Both the position numbers and the translations under genes were made by a program. A DNA stretch of 64,000 bases from Strongylocentrotus purpuratus (lineage: Eukaryota; Echinodermata; Echinoidea; Camarodonta; Strongylocentrotidae): contig NW_022145615.1 in assembly GCF_000002235.5 (NCBI RefSeq), positions 15,734,712-15,798,711 on the forward strand, read 5' to 3'. Position 1 is the first letter of the stretch. Every line of letters starts with the position of its first letter. Positions 45,051-59,000 of this stretch are shown here, piece by piece. Under the pieces are notes generated by a model. That model did not search any database. It saw only the letters and a program-made list of their open reading frames with translations, and had not been told where the DNA came from.

Positions 45051-47500
45051 CTCCTTTTATAGCGCAAAATGACAGTATATACGCGATTTAATCGTTTTCT
45101 TTTGATTGCGCAAGAAATAAAGATGAGAGAGATAAACCGATGTCAAGAACAGATAGAGAAGCTCAAGCGCAACATAATGATACCTCTTAGAAGTCCATGG
45201 CTTCCTTTTTAAGAAAGATATTTGCAAATGTAAAACATGCTTCAAATGGCCCTTTTATAGCGCAAAATGACAGTATATACGCGATTTAATCGTTTTCTTT
45301 TGATTGCGCAAGAAATAAAGATGAGAGAGATAAACCGATGTCAAGAACAGATAGAGAAGCTCAAGCGCAACATAATGATACCTCTTAGAAGTCCATGGCT
45401 TCCTTTTTAAGAAAGATATTTGCAAATGTAAAACATGCTTCAAATGGCTCCTTTTATAGCGCAAAATGACAGTATATACGCGATTTAATCGTTTTCTTTT
45501 GATTGCGCAAGAAATAAAGATGAGAGAGATAAACCGATGTCAAGAACAGATAGAGAAGCTCAAGCGCAACATAATGATACCTCTTAGAAGTCCATGGCTT
45601 CCTTTTTAAGAAAGATATTTGCAAATGTAAAACATGCTTCAAATGGCTCCTTTTATAGCGCAAAATGACAGTATATACGCGATTTAATCGTTTTCTTTTG
45701 ATTGCGCAAGAAATAAAGATGAGAGAGATAAACCGATGTCAAGAACAGATAGAGAAGCTCAAGCGCAACATAATGATACCTCTTAGAAGTCCATGGCTTC
45801 CTTTTTAAGAAAGATATTTGCAAATGTAAAACATGCTTCAAATGGCTCCTTTTATAGCGCAAAATGACAGTATATACGCGATTTAATCGTTTTCTTTTGA
45901 TTGCGCAAGAAATAAAGATGAGAGAGATAAACCGATGTCAAGAACAGATAGAGAAGCTCAAGCGCAACATAATGATACCTCTTAGAAGTCCATGGCTTCC
46001 TTTTTAAGAAAGATATTTGCAAATGTAAAACATGCTTCAAATGGCCCTTTTATAGCGCAAAATGACAGTATATACGCGATTTAATCGTTTTCTTTTGATT
46101 GCGCAAGAAATAAAGATGAGAGAGATAAACCGATGTCAAGAACAGATAGAGAAGCTCAAGCGCAACATAATGATACCTCTTAGAAGTCCATGGCTTCCTT
46201 TTTAAGAAAGATATTTGCAAATGTAAAACATGCTTCAAATGGCCCTTTTATAGCGCAAAATGACAGTATATACGCGATTTAATCGTTTTCTTTTGATTGC
46301 GCAAGAAATAAAGATGAGAGAGATAAACCGATGTCAAGAACAGATAGAGAAGCTCAAGCGCAACATAATGATACCTCTTAGAAGTCCATGGCTTCCTTTT
46401 TAAGAAAGATATTTGCAAATGTAAAACATGCTTCAAATGGCTCCTTTTATAGCGCAAAATGACAGTATATACGCGATTTAATCGTTTTCTTTTGATTGCG
46501 CAAGAAATAAAGATGAGAGAGATAAACCGATGTCAAGAACAGATAGAGAAGCTCAAGCGCAACATAATGATACCTCTTAGAAGTCCATGGCTTCCTTTTT
46601 AAGAAAGATATTTGCAAATGTAAAACATGCTTCAAATGGCTCCTTTTATAGCGCAAAATGACAGTATATACGCGATTTAATCGTTTTCTTTTGATTGCGC
46701 AAGAAATAAAGATGAGAGAGATAAACCGATGTCAAGAACAGATAGAGAAGCTCAAGCGCAACATAATGATACCTCTTAGAAGTCCATGGCTTCCTTTTTA
46801 AGAAAGATATTTGCAAATGTAAAACATGCTTCAAATGGCTCCTTTTATAGCGCAAAATGACAGTATATACGCGATTTAATCGTTTTCTTTTGATTGCGCA
46901 AGAAATAAAGATGAGAGAGATAAACCGATGTCAAGAACAGATAGAGAAGCTCAAGCGCAACATAATGATACCTCTTAGAAGTCCATGGCTTCCTTTTTAA
47001 GAAAGATATTTGCAAATGTAAAACATGCTTCAAATGGCTCCTTTTATAGCGCAAAATGACAGTATATACGCGATTTAATCGTTTTCTTTTGATTGCGCAA
47101 GAAATAAAGATGAGAGAGATAAACCGATGTCAAGAACAGATAGAGAAGCTCAAGCGCAACATAATGATACCTCTTAGAAGTCCATGGCTTCCTTTTTAAG
47201 AAAGATATTTGCAAATGTAAAACATGCTTCAAATGGCTCCTTTTATAGCGCAAAATGACAGTATATACGCGATTTAATCGTTTTCTTTTGATTGCGCAAG
47301 AAATAAAGATGAGAGAGATAAACCGATGTCAAGAACAGATAGAGAAGCTCAAGCGCAACATAATGATACCTCTTAGAAGTCCATGGCTTCCTTTTTAAGA
47401 AAGATATTTGCAAATGTAAAACATGCTTCAAATGGCTCCTTTTATAGCGCAAAATGACAGTATATACGCGATTTAATCGTTTTCTTTTGATTGCGCAAGA
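45051..47500. repeat. Satellite block 3: CAAATGGCTCC (199 bp)
   Basis: An added T (GGCCC to GGCTCC) first appears at about 45050. It alternates with block-2 monomers up to about 46250 and is then uniform. Confidence 0.9.
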
Positions 47501-50350
47501 AATAATGATGAGAGAGATAAACCGATGTCAAGAACAGATAGAGAAGCTCAAGCGCAACATAATGATACCTCTTAGAAGTCCATGGCTTCCTTTTTAAGAA
47601 AGATATTTGCAAATGTAAAACATGCTTCAAATGGCTCCTTTTATAGCGCAAAATGACAGTATATACGCGATTTAATCGTTTTCTTTTGATTGCGCAAGAA
47701 ATAATGATGAGAGAGATAAACCGATGTCAAGAACAGATAGAGAAGCTCAAGCGCAACATAATGATACCTCTTAGAAGTCCATGGTTCCTTTTTAAGAAAG
47801 ATATTTGCAAATGTAAAACATGCTTCAAATGGCTCCTTTTATAGCGCAAAATGACAGTATATACGCGATTTAATCGTTTTCTTTTGATTGCGCAAGAAAT
47901 AATGATGAGAGAGATAAACCGATGTCAAGAACAGATAGAGAAGCTCAAGCGCAACATAATGATACCTCTTAGAAGTCCATGGTTCCTTTTTAAGAAAGAT
48001 ATTTGCAAATGTAAAACATGCTTCAAATGGCTCCTTTTATAGCGCAAAATGACAGTATATACGCGATTTAATCGTTTTCTTTTGATTGCGCAAGAAATAA
48101 TGATGAGAGAGATAAACCGATGTCAAGAACAGATAGAGAAGCTCAAGCGCAACATAATGATACCTCTTAGAAGTCCATGGTTCCTTTTTAAGAAAGATAT
48201 TTGCAAATGTAAAACATGCTTCAAATGGCTCCTTTTATAGCGCAAAATGACAGTATATACGCGATTTAATCGTTTTCTTTTGATTGCGCAAGAAATAATG
48301 ATGAGAGAGATAAACCGATGTCAAGAACAGATAGAGAAGCTCAAGCGCAACATAATGATACCTCTTAGAAGTCCATGGTTCCTTTTTAAGAAAGATATTT
48401 GCAAATGTAAAACATGCTTCAAATGGCTCCTTTTATAGCGCAAAATGACAGTATATACGCGATTTAATCGTTTTCTTTTGATTGCGCAAGAAATAATGAT
48501 GAGAGAGATAAACCGATGTCAAGAACAGATAGAGAAGCTCAAGCGCAACATAATGATACCTCTTAGAAGTCCATGGTTCCTTTTTAAGAAAGATATTTGC
48601 AAATGTAAAACATGCTTCAAATGGCTCCTTTTATAGCGCAAAATGACAGTATATACGCGATTTAATCGTTTTCTTTTGATTGCGCAAGAAATAATGATGA
48701 GAGAGATAAACCGATGTCAAGAACAGATAGAGAAGCTCAAGCGCAACATAATGATACCTCTTAGAAGTCCATGGTTCCTTTTTAAGAAAGATATTTGCAA
48801 ATGTAAAACATGCTTCAAATGGCTCCTTTTATAGCGCAAAATGACAGTATATACGCGATTTAATCGTTTTCTTTTGATTGCGCAAGAAATAATGATGAGA
48901 GAGATAAACCGATGTCAAGAACAGATAGAGAAGCTCAAGCGCAACATAATGATACCTCTTAGAAGTCCATGGTTCCTTTTTAAGAAAGATATTTGCAAAT
49001 GTAAAACATGCTTCAAATGGCTCCTTTTATAGCGCAAAATGACAGTATATACGCGATTTAATCGTTTTCTTTTGATTGCGCAAGAAATAATGATGAGAGA
49101 GATAAACCGATGTCAAGAACAGATAGAGAAGCTCAAGCGCAACATAATGATACCTCTTAGAAGTCCATGGTTCCTTTTTAAGAAAGATATTTGCAAATGT
49201 AAAACATGCTTCAAATGGCTCCTTTTATAGCGCAAAATGACAGTATATACGCGATTTAATCGTTTTCTTTTGATTGCGCAAGAAATAATGATGAGAGAGA
49301 TAAACCGATGTCAAGAACAGATAGAGAAGCTCAAGCGCAACATAATGATACCTCTTAGAAGTCCATGGCTCCTTTTTAAGAAAGATATTTGCAAATGTAA
49401 AACATGCTTCAAATGGCTCCTTTTATAGCGCAAAATGACAGTATATACGCGATTTAATCGTTTTCTTTTGATTGCGCAAGAAATAATGATGAGAGAGATA
49501 AACCGATGTCAAGAACAGATAGAGAAGCTCAAGCGCAACATAATGATACCTCTTAGAAGTCCATGGTTCCTTTTTAAGAAAGATATTTGCAAATGTAAAA
49601 CATGCTTCAAATGGCTCCTTTTATAGCGCAAAATGACAGTATATACGCGATTTAATCGTTTTCTTTTGATTGCGCAAGAAATAATGATGAGAGAGATAAA
49701 CCGATGTCAAGAACAGATAGAGAAGCTCAAGCGCAACATAATGATACCTCTTAGAAGTCCATGGTTCCTTTTTAAGAAAGATATTTGCAAATGTAAAACA
49801 TGCTTCAAATGGCTCCTTTTATAGCGCAAAATGACAGTATATACGCGATTTAATCGTTTTCTTTTGATTGCGCAAGAAATAATGATGAGAGAGATAAACC
49901 GATGTCAAGAACAGATAGAGAAGCTCAAGCGCAACATAATGATACCTCTTAGAAGTCCATGGTTCCTTTTTAAGAAAGATATTTGCAAATGTAAAACATG
50001 CTTCAAATGGCTCCTTTTATAGCGCAAAATGACAGTATATACGCGATTTAATCGTTTTCTTTTGATTGCGCAAGAAATAATGATGAGAGAGATAAACCGA
50101 TGTCAAGAACAGATAGAGAAGCTCAAGCGCAACATAATGATACCTCTTAGAAGTCCATGGTTCCTTTTTAAGAAAGATATTTGCAAATGTAAAACATGCT
50201 TCAAATGGCTCCTTTTATAGCGCAAAATGACAGTATATACGCGATTTAATCGTTTTCTTTTGATTGCGCAAGAAATAATGATGAGAGAGATAAACCGATG
50301 TCAAGAACAGATAGAGAAGCTCAAGCGCAACATAATGATACCTCTTAGAA
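47501..50350. repeat. Satellite block 4: AATAATGATGAG plus CCATGGTTCC (198 bp)
   Basis: AAAGATG becomes AATGATG at about 47505 and stays so for the rest of the window. CCATGGTTCC replaces CCATGGCTTCC from about 47783. Single CCATGGCTCC units occur (for example at 49365). Confidence 0.9.
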
Positions 50351-53300
50351 GTCCATGGTATCCTTTTTAAGAAAGATATTTGCAAATGTAAAACATGCTT
50401 CAAATGGCTCCTTTTATAGCGCAAAATGACAGTATATACGCGATTTAATCGTTTTCTTTTGATTGCGCAAGAAATAATGATGAGAGAGATAAACCGATGT
50501 CAAGAACAGATAGAGAAGCTCAAGCGCAACATAATGATACCTCTTAGAAGTCCATGGTTCCTTTTTAAGAAAGATATTTGCAAATGTAAAACATGCTTCA
50601 AATGGCTCCTTTTATAGCGCAAAATGACAGTATATACGCGATTTAATCGTTTTCTTTTGATTGCGCAAGAAATAATGATGAGAGAGATAAACCGATGTCA
50701 AGAACAGATAGAGAAGCTCAAGCGCAACATAATGATACCTCTTAGAAGTCCATGGTTCCTTTTTAAGAAAGATATTTGCAAATGTAAAACATGCTTCAAA
50801 TGGCTCCTTTTATAGCGCAAAATGACAGTATATACGCGATTTAATCGTTTTCTTTTGATTGCGCAAGAAATAATGATGAGAGAGATAAACCGATGTCAAG
50901 AACAGATAGAGAAGCTCAAGCGCAACATAATGATACCTCTTAGAAGTCCATGGTTCCTTTTTAAGAAAGATATTTGCAAATGTAAAACATGCTTCAAATG
51001 GCTCCTTTTATAGCGCAAAATGACAGTATATACGCGATTTAATCGTTTTCTTTTGATTGCGCAAGAAATAATGATGAGAGAGATAAACCGATGTCAAGAA
51101 CAGATAGAGAAGCTCAAGCGCAACATAATGATACCTCTTAGAAGTCCATGGCTCCTTTTTAAGAAAGATATTTGCAAATGTAAAACATGCTTCAAATGGC
51201 TCCTTTTATAGCGCAAAATGACAGTATATACGCGATTTAATCGTTTTCTTTTGATTGCGCAAGAAATAATGATGAGAGAGATAAACCGATGTCAAGAACA
51301 GATAGAGAAGCTCAAGCGCAACATAATGATACCTCTTAGAAGTCCATGGTTCCTTTTTAAGAAAGATATTTGCAAATGTAAAACATGCTTCAAATGGCTC
51401 CTTTTATAGCGCAAAATGACAGTATATACGCGATTTAATCGTTTTCTTTTGATTGCGCAAGAAATAATGATGAGAGAGATAAACCGATGTCAAGAACAGA
51501 TAGAGAAGCTCAAGCGCAACATAATGATACCTCTTAGAAGTCCATGGTTCCTTTTTAAGAAAGATATTTGCAAATGTAAAACATGCTTCAAATGGCTCCT
51601 TTTATAGCGCAAAATGACAGTATATACGCGATTTAATCGTTTTCTTTTGATTGCGCAAGAAATAATGATGAGAGAGATAAACCGATGTCAAGAACAGATA
51701 GAGAAGCTCAAGCGCAACATAATGATACCTCTTAGAAGTCCATGGTTCCTTTTTAAGAAAGATATTTGCAAATGTAAAACATGCTTCAAATGGCTCCTTT
51801 TATAGCGCAAAATGACAGTATATACGCGATTTAATCGTTTTCTTTTGATTGCGCAAGAAATAATGATGAGAGAGATAAACCGATGTCAAGAACAGATAGA
51901 GAAGCTCAAGCGCAACATAATGATACCTCTTAGAAGTCCATGGTTCCTTTTTAAGAAAGATATTTGCAAATGTAAAACATGCTTCAAATGGCTCCTTTTA
52001 TAGCGCAAAATGACAGTATATACGCGATTTAATCGTTTTCTTTTGATTGCGCAAGAAATAATGATGAGAGAGATAAACCGATGTCAAGAACAGATAGAGA
52101 AGCTCAAGCGCAACATAATGATACCTCTTAGAAGTCCATGGTTCCTTTTTAAGAAAGATATTTGCAAATGTAAAACATGCTTCAAATGGCTCCTTTTATA
52201 GCGCAAAATGACAGTATATACGCGATTTAATCGTTTTCTTTTGATTGCGCAAGAAATAATGATGAGAGAGATAAACCGATGTCAAGAACAGATAGAGAAG
52301 CTCAAGCGCAACATAATGATACCTCTTAGAAGTCCATGGTATCCTTTTTAAGAAAGATATTTGCAAATGTAAAACATGCTTCAAATGGCTCCTTTTATAG
52401 CGCAAAATGACAGTATATACGCGATTTAATCGTTTTCTTTTGATTGCGCAAGAAATAATGATGAGAGAGATAAACCGATGTCAAGAACAGATAGAGAAGC
52501 TCAAGCGCAACATAATGATACCTCTTAGAAGTCCATGGTATCCTTTTTAAGAAAGATATTTGCAAATGTAAAACATGCTTCAAATGGCTCCTTTTATAGC
52601 GCAAAATGACAGTATATACGCGATTTAATCGTTTTCTTTTGATTGCGCAAGAAATAATGATGAGAGAGATAAACCGATGTCAAGAACAGATAGAGAAGCT
52701 CAAGCGCAACATAATGATACCTCTTAGAAGTCCATGGTATCCTTTTTAAGAAAGATATTTGCAAATGTAAAACATGCTTCAAATGGCTCCTTTTATAGCG
52801 CAAAATGACAGTATATACGCGATTTAATCGTTTTCTTTTGATTGCGCAAGAAATAATGATGAGAGAGATAAACCGATGTCAAGAACAGATAGAGAAGCTC
52901 AAGCGCAACATAATGATACCTCTTAGAAGTCCATGGTATCCTTTTTAAGAAAGATATTTGCAAATGTAAAACATGCTTCAAATGGCTCCTTTTATAGCGC
53001 AAAATGACAGTATATACGCGATTTAATCGTTTTCTTTTGATTGCGCAAGAAATAATGATGAGAGAGATAAACCGATGTCAAGAACAGATAGAGAAGCTCA
53101 AGCGCAACATAATGATACCTCTTAGAAGTCCATGGTATCCTTTTTAAGAAAGATATTTGCAAATGTAAAACATGCTTCAAATGGCTCCTTTTATAGCGCA
53201 AAATGACAGTATATACGCGATTTAATCGTTTTCTTTTGATTGCGCAAGAAATAATGATGAGAGAGATAAACCGATGTCAAGAACAGATAGAGAAGCTCAA

Positions 53301-56000
53301 GCGCAACATAATGATACCTCTTAGAAGTCCATGGTTCCTTTTTAAGAAAGATATTTGCAAATGTAAAACATGCTTCAAATGGCTCCTTTTATAGCGCAAA
53401 ATGACAGTATATACGCGATTTAATCGTTTTCTTTTGATTGCGCAAGAAATAATGATGAGAGAGATAAACCGATGTCAAGAACAGATAGAGAAGCTCAAGC
53501 GCAACATAATGATACCTCTTAGAAGTCCATGGCTCCTTTTTAAGAAAGATATTTGCAAATGTAAAACATGCTTCAAATGGCTCCTTTTATAGCGCAAAAT
53601 GACAGTATATACGCGATTTAATCGTTTTCTTTTGATTGCGCAAGAAATAATGATGAGAGAGATAAACCGATGTCAAGAACAGATAGAGAAGCTCAAGCGC
53701 AACATAATGATACCTCTTAGAAGTCCATGGTTCCTTTTTAAGAAAGATATTTGCAAATGTAAAACATGCTTCAAATGGCTCCTTTTATAGCGCAAAATGA
53801 CAGTATATACGCGATTTAATCGTTTTCTTTTGATTGCGCAAGAAATAATGATGAGAGAGATAAACCGATGTCAAGAACAGATAGAGAAGCTCAAGCGCAA
53901 CATAATGATACCTCTTAGAAGTCCATGGTATCCTTTTTAAGAAAGATATTTGCAAATGTAAAACATGCTTCAAATGGCTCCTTTTATAGCGCAAAATGAC
54001 AGTATATACGCGATTTAATCGTTTTCTTTTGATTGCGCAAGAAATAATGATGAGAGAGATAAACCGATGTCAAGAACAGATAGAGAAGCTCAAGCGCAAC
54101 ATAATGATACCTCTTAGAAGTCCATGGTTCCTTTTTAAGAAAGATATTTGCAAATGTAAAACATGCTTCAAATGGCTCCTTTTATAGCGCAAAATGACAG
54201 TATATACGCGATTTAATCGTTTTCTTTTGATTGCGCAAGAAATAATGATGAGAGAGATAAACCGATGTCAAGAACAGATAGAGAAGCTCAAGCGCAACAT
54301 AATGATACCTCTTAGAAGTCCATGGTATCCTTTTTAAGAAAGATATTTGCAAATGTAAAACATGCTTCAAATGGCTCCTTTTATAGCGCAAAATGACAGT
54401 ATATACGCGATTTAATCGTTTTCTTTTGATTGCGCAAGAAATAATGATGAGAGAGATAAACCGATGTCAAGAACAGATAGAGAAGCTCAAGCGCAACATA
54501 ATGATACCTCTTAGAAGTCCATGGTATCCTTTTTAAGAAAGATATTTGCAAATGTAAAACATGCTTCAAATGGCTCCTTTTATAGCGCAAAATGACAGTA
54601 TATACGCGATTTAATCGTTTTCTTTTGATTGCGCAAGAAATAATGATGAGAGAGATAAACCGATGTCAAGAACAGATAGAGAAGCTCAAGCGCAACATAA
54701 TGATACCTCTTAGAAGTCCATGGTATCCTTTTTAAGAAAGATATTTGCAAATGTAAAACATGCTTCAAATGGCTCCTTTTATAGCGCAAAATGACAGTAT
54801 ATACGCGATTTAATCGTTTTCTTTTGATTGCGCAAGAAATAATGATGAGAGAGATAAACCGATGTCAAGAACAGATAGAGAAGCTCAAGCGCAACATAAT
54901 GATACCTCTTAGAAGTCCATGGTATCCTTTTTAAGAAAGATATTTGCAAATGTAAAACATGCTTCAAATGGCTCCTTTTATAGCGCAAAATGACAGTATA
55001 TACGCGATTTAATCGTTTTCTTTTGATTGCGCAAGAAATAATGATGAGAGAGATAAACCGATGTCAAGAACAGATAGAGAAGCTCAAGCGCAACATAATG
55101 ATACCTCTTAGAAGTCCATGGTATCCTTTTTAAGAAAGATATTTGCAAATGTAAAACATGCTTCAAATGGCTCCTTTTATAGCGCAAAATGACAGTATAT
55201 ACGCGATTTAATCGTTTTCTTTTGATTGCGCAAGAAATAATGATGAGAGAGATAAACCGATGTCAAGAACAGATAGAGAAGCTCAAGCGCAACATAATGA
55301 TACCTCTTAGAAGTCCATGGTTCCTTTTTAAGAAAGATATTTGCAAATGTAAAACATGCTTCAAATGGCTCCTTTTATAGCGCAAAATGACAGTATATAC
55401 GCGATTTAATCGTTTTCTTTTGATTGCGCAAGAAATAATGATGAGAGAGATAAACCGATGTCAAGAACAGATAGAGAAGCTCAAGCGCAACATAATGATA
55501 CCTCTTAGAAGTCCATGGTATCCTTTTTAAGAAAGATATTTGCAAATGTAAAACATGCTTCAAATGGCTCCTTTTATAGCGCAAAATGACAGTATATACG
55601 CGATTTAATCGTTTTCTTTTGATTGCGCAAGAAATAATGATGAGAGAGATAAACCGATGTCAAGAACAGATAGAGAAGCTCAAGCGCAACATAATGATAC
55701 CTCTTAGAAGTCCATGGTATCCTTTTTAAGAAAGATATTTGCAAATGTAAAACATGCTTCAAATGGCTCCTTTTATAGCGCAAAATGACAGTATATACGC
55801 GATTTAATCGTTTTCTTTTGATTGCGCAAGAAATAATGATGAGAGAGATAAACCGATGTCAAGAACAGATAGAGAAGCTCAAGCGCAACATAATGATACC
55901 TCTTAGAAGTCCATGGTTCCTTTTTAAGAAAGATATTTGCAAATGTAAAACATGCTTCAAATGGCTCCTTTTATAGCGCAAAATGACAGTATATACGCGA
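50351..56000. repeat. Satellite block 5: CCATGGTATCC (199 bp) mixed with CCATGGTTCC (198 bp)
   Basis: GGTATCC first appears at about 50355 and alternates with GGTTCC and occasional GGCTCC units. Confidence 0.88.
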
Positions 56001-59000
56001 TTTAATCGTTTTCTTTTGATTGCGCAAGAAATAATGATGAGAGAGATAAACCGATGTCAAGAACAGATAGAGAAGCTCAAGCGCAACATAATGATACCTC
56101 TTAGAAGTCCATGGTATCCTTTTTAAGAAAGATATTTGCAAATGTAAAACATGCTTCAAATGGCTCCTTTTATAGCGCAAAATGACAGTATATACGCGAT
56201 TTAATCGTTTTCTTTTGATTGCGCAAGAAATAATGATGAGAGAGATAAACCGATGTCAAGAACAGATAGAGAAGCTCAAGCGCAACATAATGATACCTCT
56301 TAGAAGTCCATGGTATCCTTTTTAAGAAAGATATTTGCAAATGTAAAACATGCTTCAAATGGCTCCTTTTATAGCGCAAAATGACAGTATATACGCGATT
56401 TAATCGTTTTCTTTTGATTGCGCAAGAAATAATGATGAGAGAGATAAACCGATGTCAAGAACAGATAGAGAAGCTCAAGCGCAACATAATGATACCTCTT
56501 AGAAGTCCATGGTATCCTTTTTAAGAAAGATATTTGCAAATGTAAAACATGCTTCAAATGGCTCCTTTTATAGCGCAAAATGACAGTATATACGCGATTT
56601 AATCGTTTTCTTTTGATTGCGCAAGAAATAATGATGAGAGAGATAAACCGATGTCAAGAACAGATAGAGAAGCTCAAGCGCAACATAATGATACCTCTTA
56701 GAAGTCCATGGTATCCTTTTTAAGAAAGATATTTGCAAATGTAAAACATGCTTCAAATGGCTCCTTTTATAGCGCAAAATGACAGTATATACGCGATTTA
56801 ATCGTTTTCTTTTGATTGCGCAAGAAATAATGATGAGAGAGATAAACCGATGTCAAGAACAGATAGAGAAGCTCAAGCGCAACATAATGATACCTCTTAG
56901 AAGTCCATGGTATCCTTTTTAAGAAAGATATTTGCAAATGTAAAACATGCTTCAAATGGCTCCTTTTATAGCGCAAAATGACAGTATATACGCGATTTAA
57001 TCGTTTTCTTTTGATTGCGCAAGAAATAATGATGAGAGAGATAAACCGATGTCAAGAACAGATAGAGAAGCTCAAGCGCAACATAATGATACCTCTTAGA
57101 AGTCCATGGTATCCTTTTTAAGAAAGATATTTGCAAATGTAAAACATGCTTCAAATGGCTCCTTTTATAGCGCAAAATGACAGTATATACGCGATTTAAT
57201 CGTTTTCTTTTGATTGCGCAAGAAATAATGATGAGAGAGATAAACCGATGTCAAGAACAGATAGAGAAGCTCAAGCGCAACATAATGATACCTCTTAGAA
57301 GTCCATGGTATCCTTTTTAAGAAAGATATTTGCAAATGTAAAACATGCTTCAAATGGCTCCTTTTATAGCGCAAAATGACAGTATATACGCGATTTAATC
57401 GTTTTCTTTTGATTGCGCAAGAAATAATGATGAGAGAGATAAACCGATGTCAAGAACAGATAGAGAAGCTCAAGCGCAACATAATGATACCTCTTAGAAG
57501 TCCATGGTATCCTTTTTAAGAAAGATATTTGCAAATGTAAAACATGCTTCAAATGGCTCCTTTTATAGCGCAAAATGACAGTATATACGCGATTTAATCG
57601 TTTTCTTTTGATTGCGCAAGAAATAATGATGAGAGAGATAAACCGATGTCAAGAACAGATAGAGAAGCTCAAGCGCAACATAATGATACCTCTTAGAAGT
57701 CCATGGTATCCTTTTTAAGAAAGATATTTGCAAATGTAAAACATGCTTCAAATGGCTCCTTTTATAGCGCAAAATGACAGTATATACGCGATTTAATCGT
57801 TTTCTTTTGATTGCGCAAGAAATAATGATGAGAGAGATAAACCGATGTCAAGAACAGATAGAGAAGCTCAAGCGCAACATAATGATACCTCTTAGAAGTC
57901 CATGGTATCCTTTTTAAGAAAGATATTTGCAAATGTAAAACATGCTTCAAATGGCTCCTTTTATAGCGCAAAATGACAGTATATACGCGATTTAATCGTT
58001 TTCTTTTGATTGCGCAAGAAATAATGATGAGAGAGATAAACCGATGTCAAGAACAGATAGAGAAGCTCAAGCGCAACATAATGATACCTCTTAGAAGTCC
58101 ATGGTATCCTTTTTAAGAAAGATATTTGCAAATGTAAAACATGCTTCAAATGGCTCCTTTTATAGCGCAAAATGACAGTATATACGCGATTTAATCGTTT
58201 TCTTTTGATTGCGCAAGAAATAATGATGAGAGAGATAAACCGATGTCAAGAACAGATAGAGAAGCTCAAGCGCAACATAATGATACCTCTTAGAAGTCCA
58301 TGGTATCCTTTTTAAGAAAGATATTTGCAAATGTAAAACATGCTTCAAATGGCTCCTTTTATAGCGCAAAATGACAGTATATACGCGATTTAATCGTTTT
58401 CTTTTGATTGCGCAAGAAATAATGATGAGAGAGATAAACCGATGTCAAGAACAGATAGAGAAGCTCAAGCGCAACATAATGATACCTCTTAGAAGTCCAT
58501 GGTATCCTTTTTAAGAAAGATATTTGCAAATGTAAAACATGCTTCAAATGGCTCCTTTTATAGCGCAAAATGACAGTATATACGCGATTTAATCGTTTTC
58601 TTTTGATTGCGCAAGAAATAATGATGAGAGAGATAAACCGATGTCAAGAACAGATAGAGAAGCTCAAGCGCAACATAATGATACCTCTTAGAAGTCCATG
58701 GTATCCTTTTTAAGAAAGATATTTGCAAATGTAAAACATGCTTCAAATGGCTCCTTTTATAGCGCAAAATGACAGTATATACGCGATTTAATCGTTTTCT
58801 TTTGATTGCGCAAGAAATAATGATGAGAGAGATAAACCGATGTCAAGAACAGATAGAGAAGCTCAAGCGCAACATAATGATACCTCTTAGAAGTCCATGG
58901 TATCCTTTTTAAGAAAGATATTTGCAAATGTAAAACATGCTTCAAATGGCTCCTTTTATAGCGCAAAATGACAGTATATACGCGATTTAATCGTTTTCTT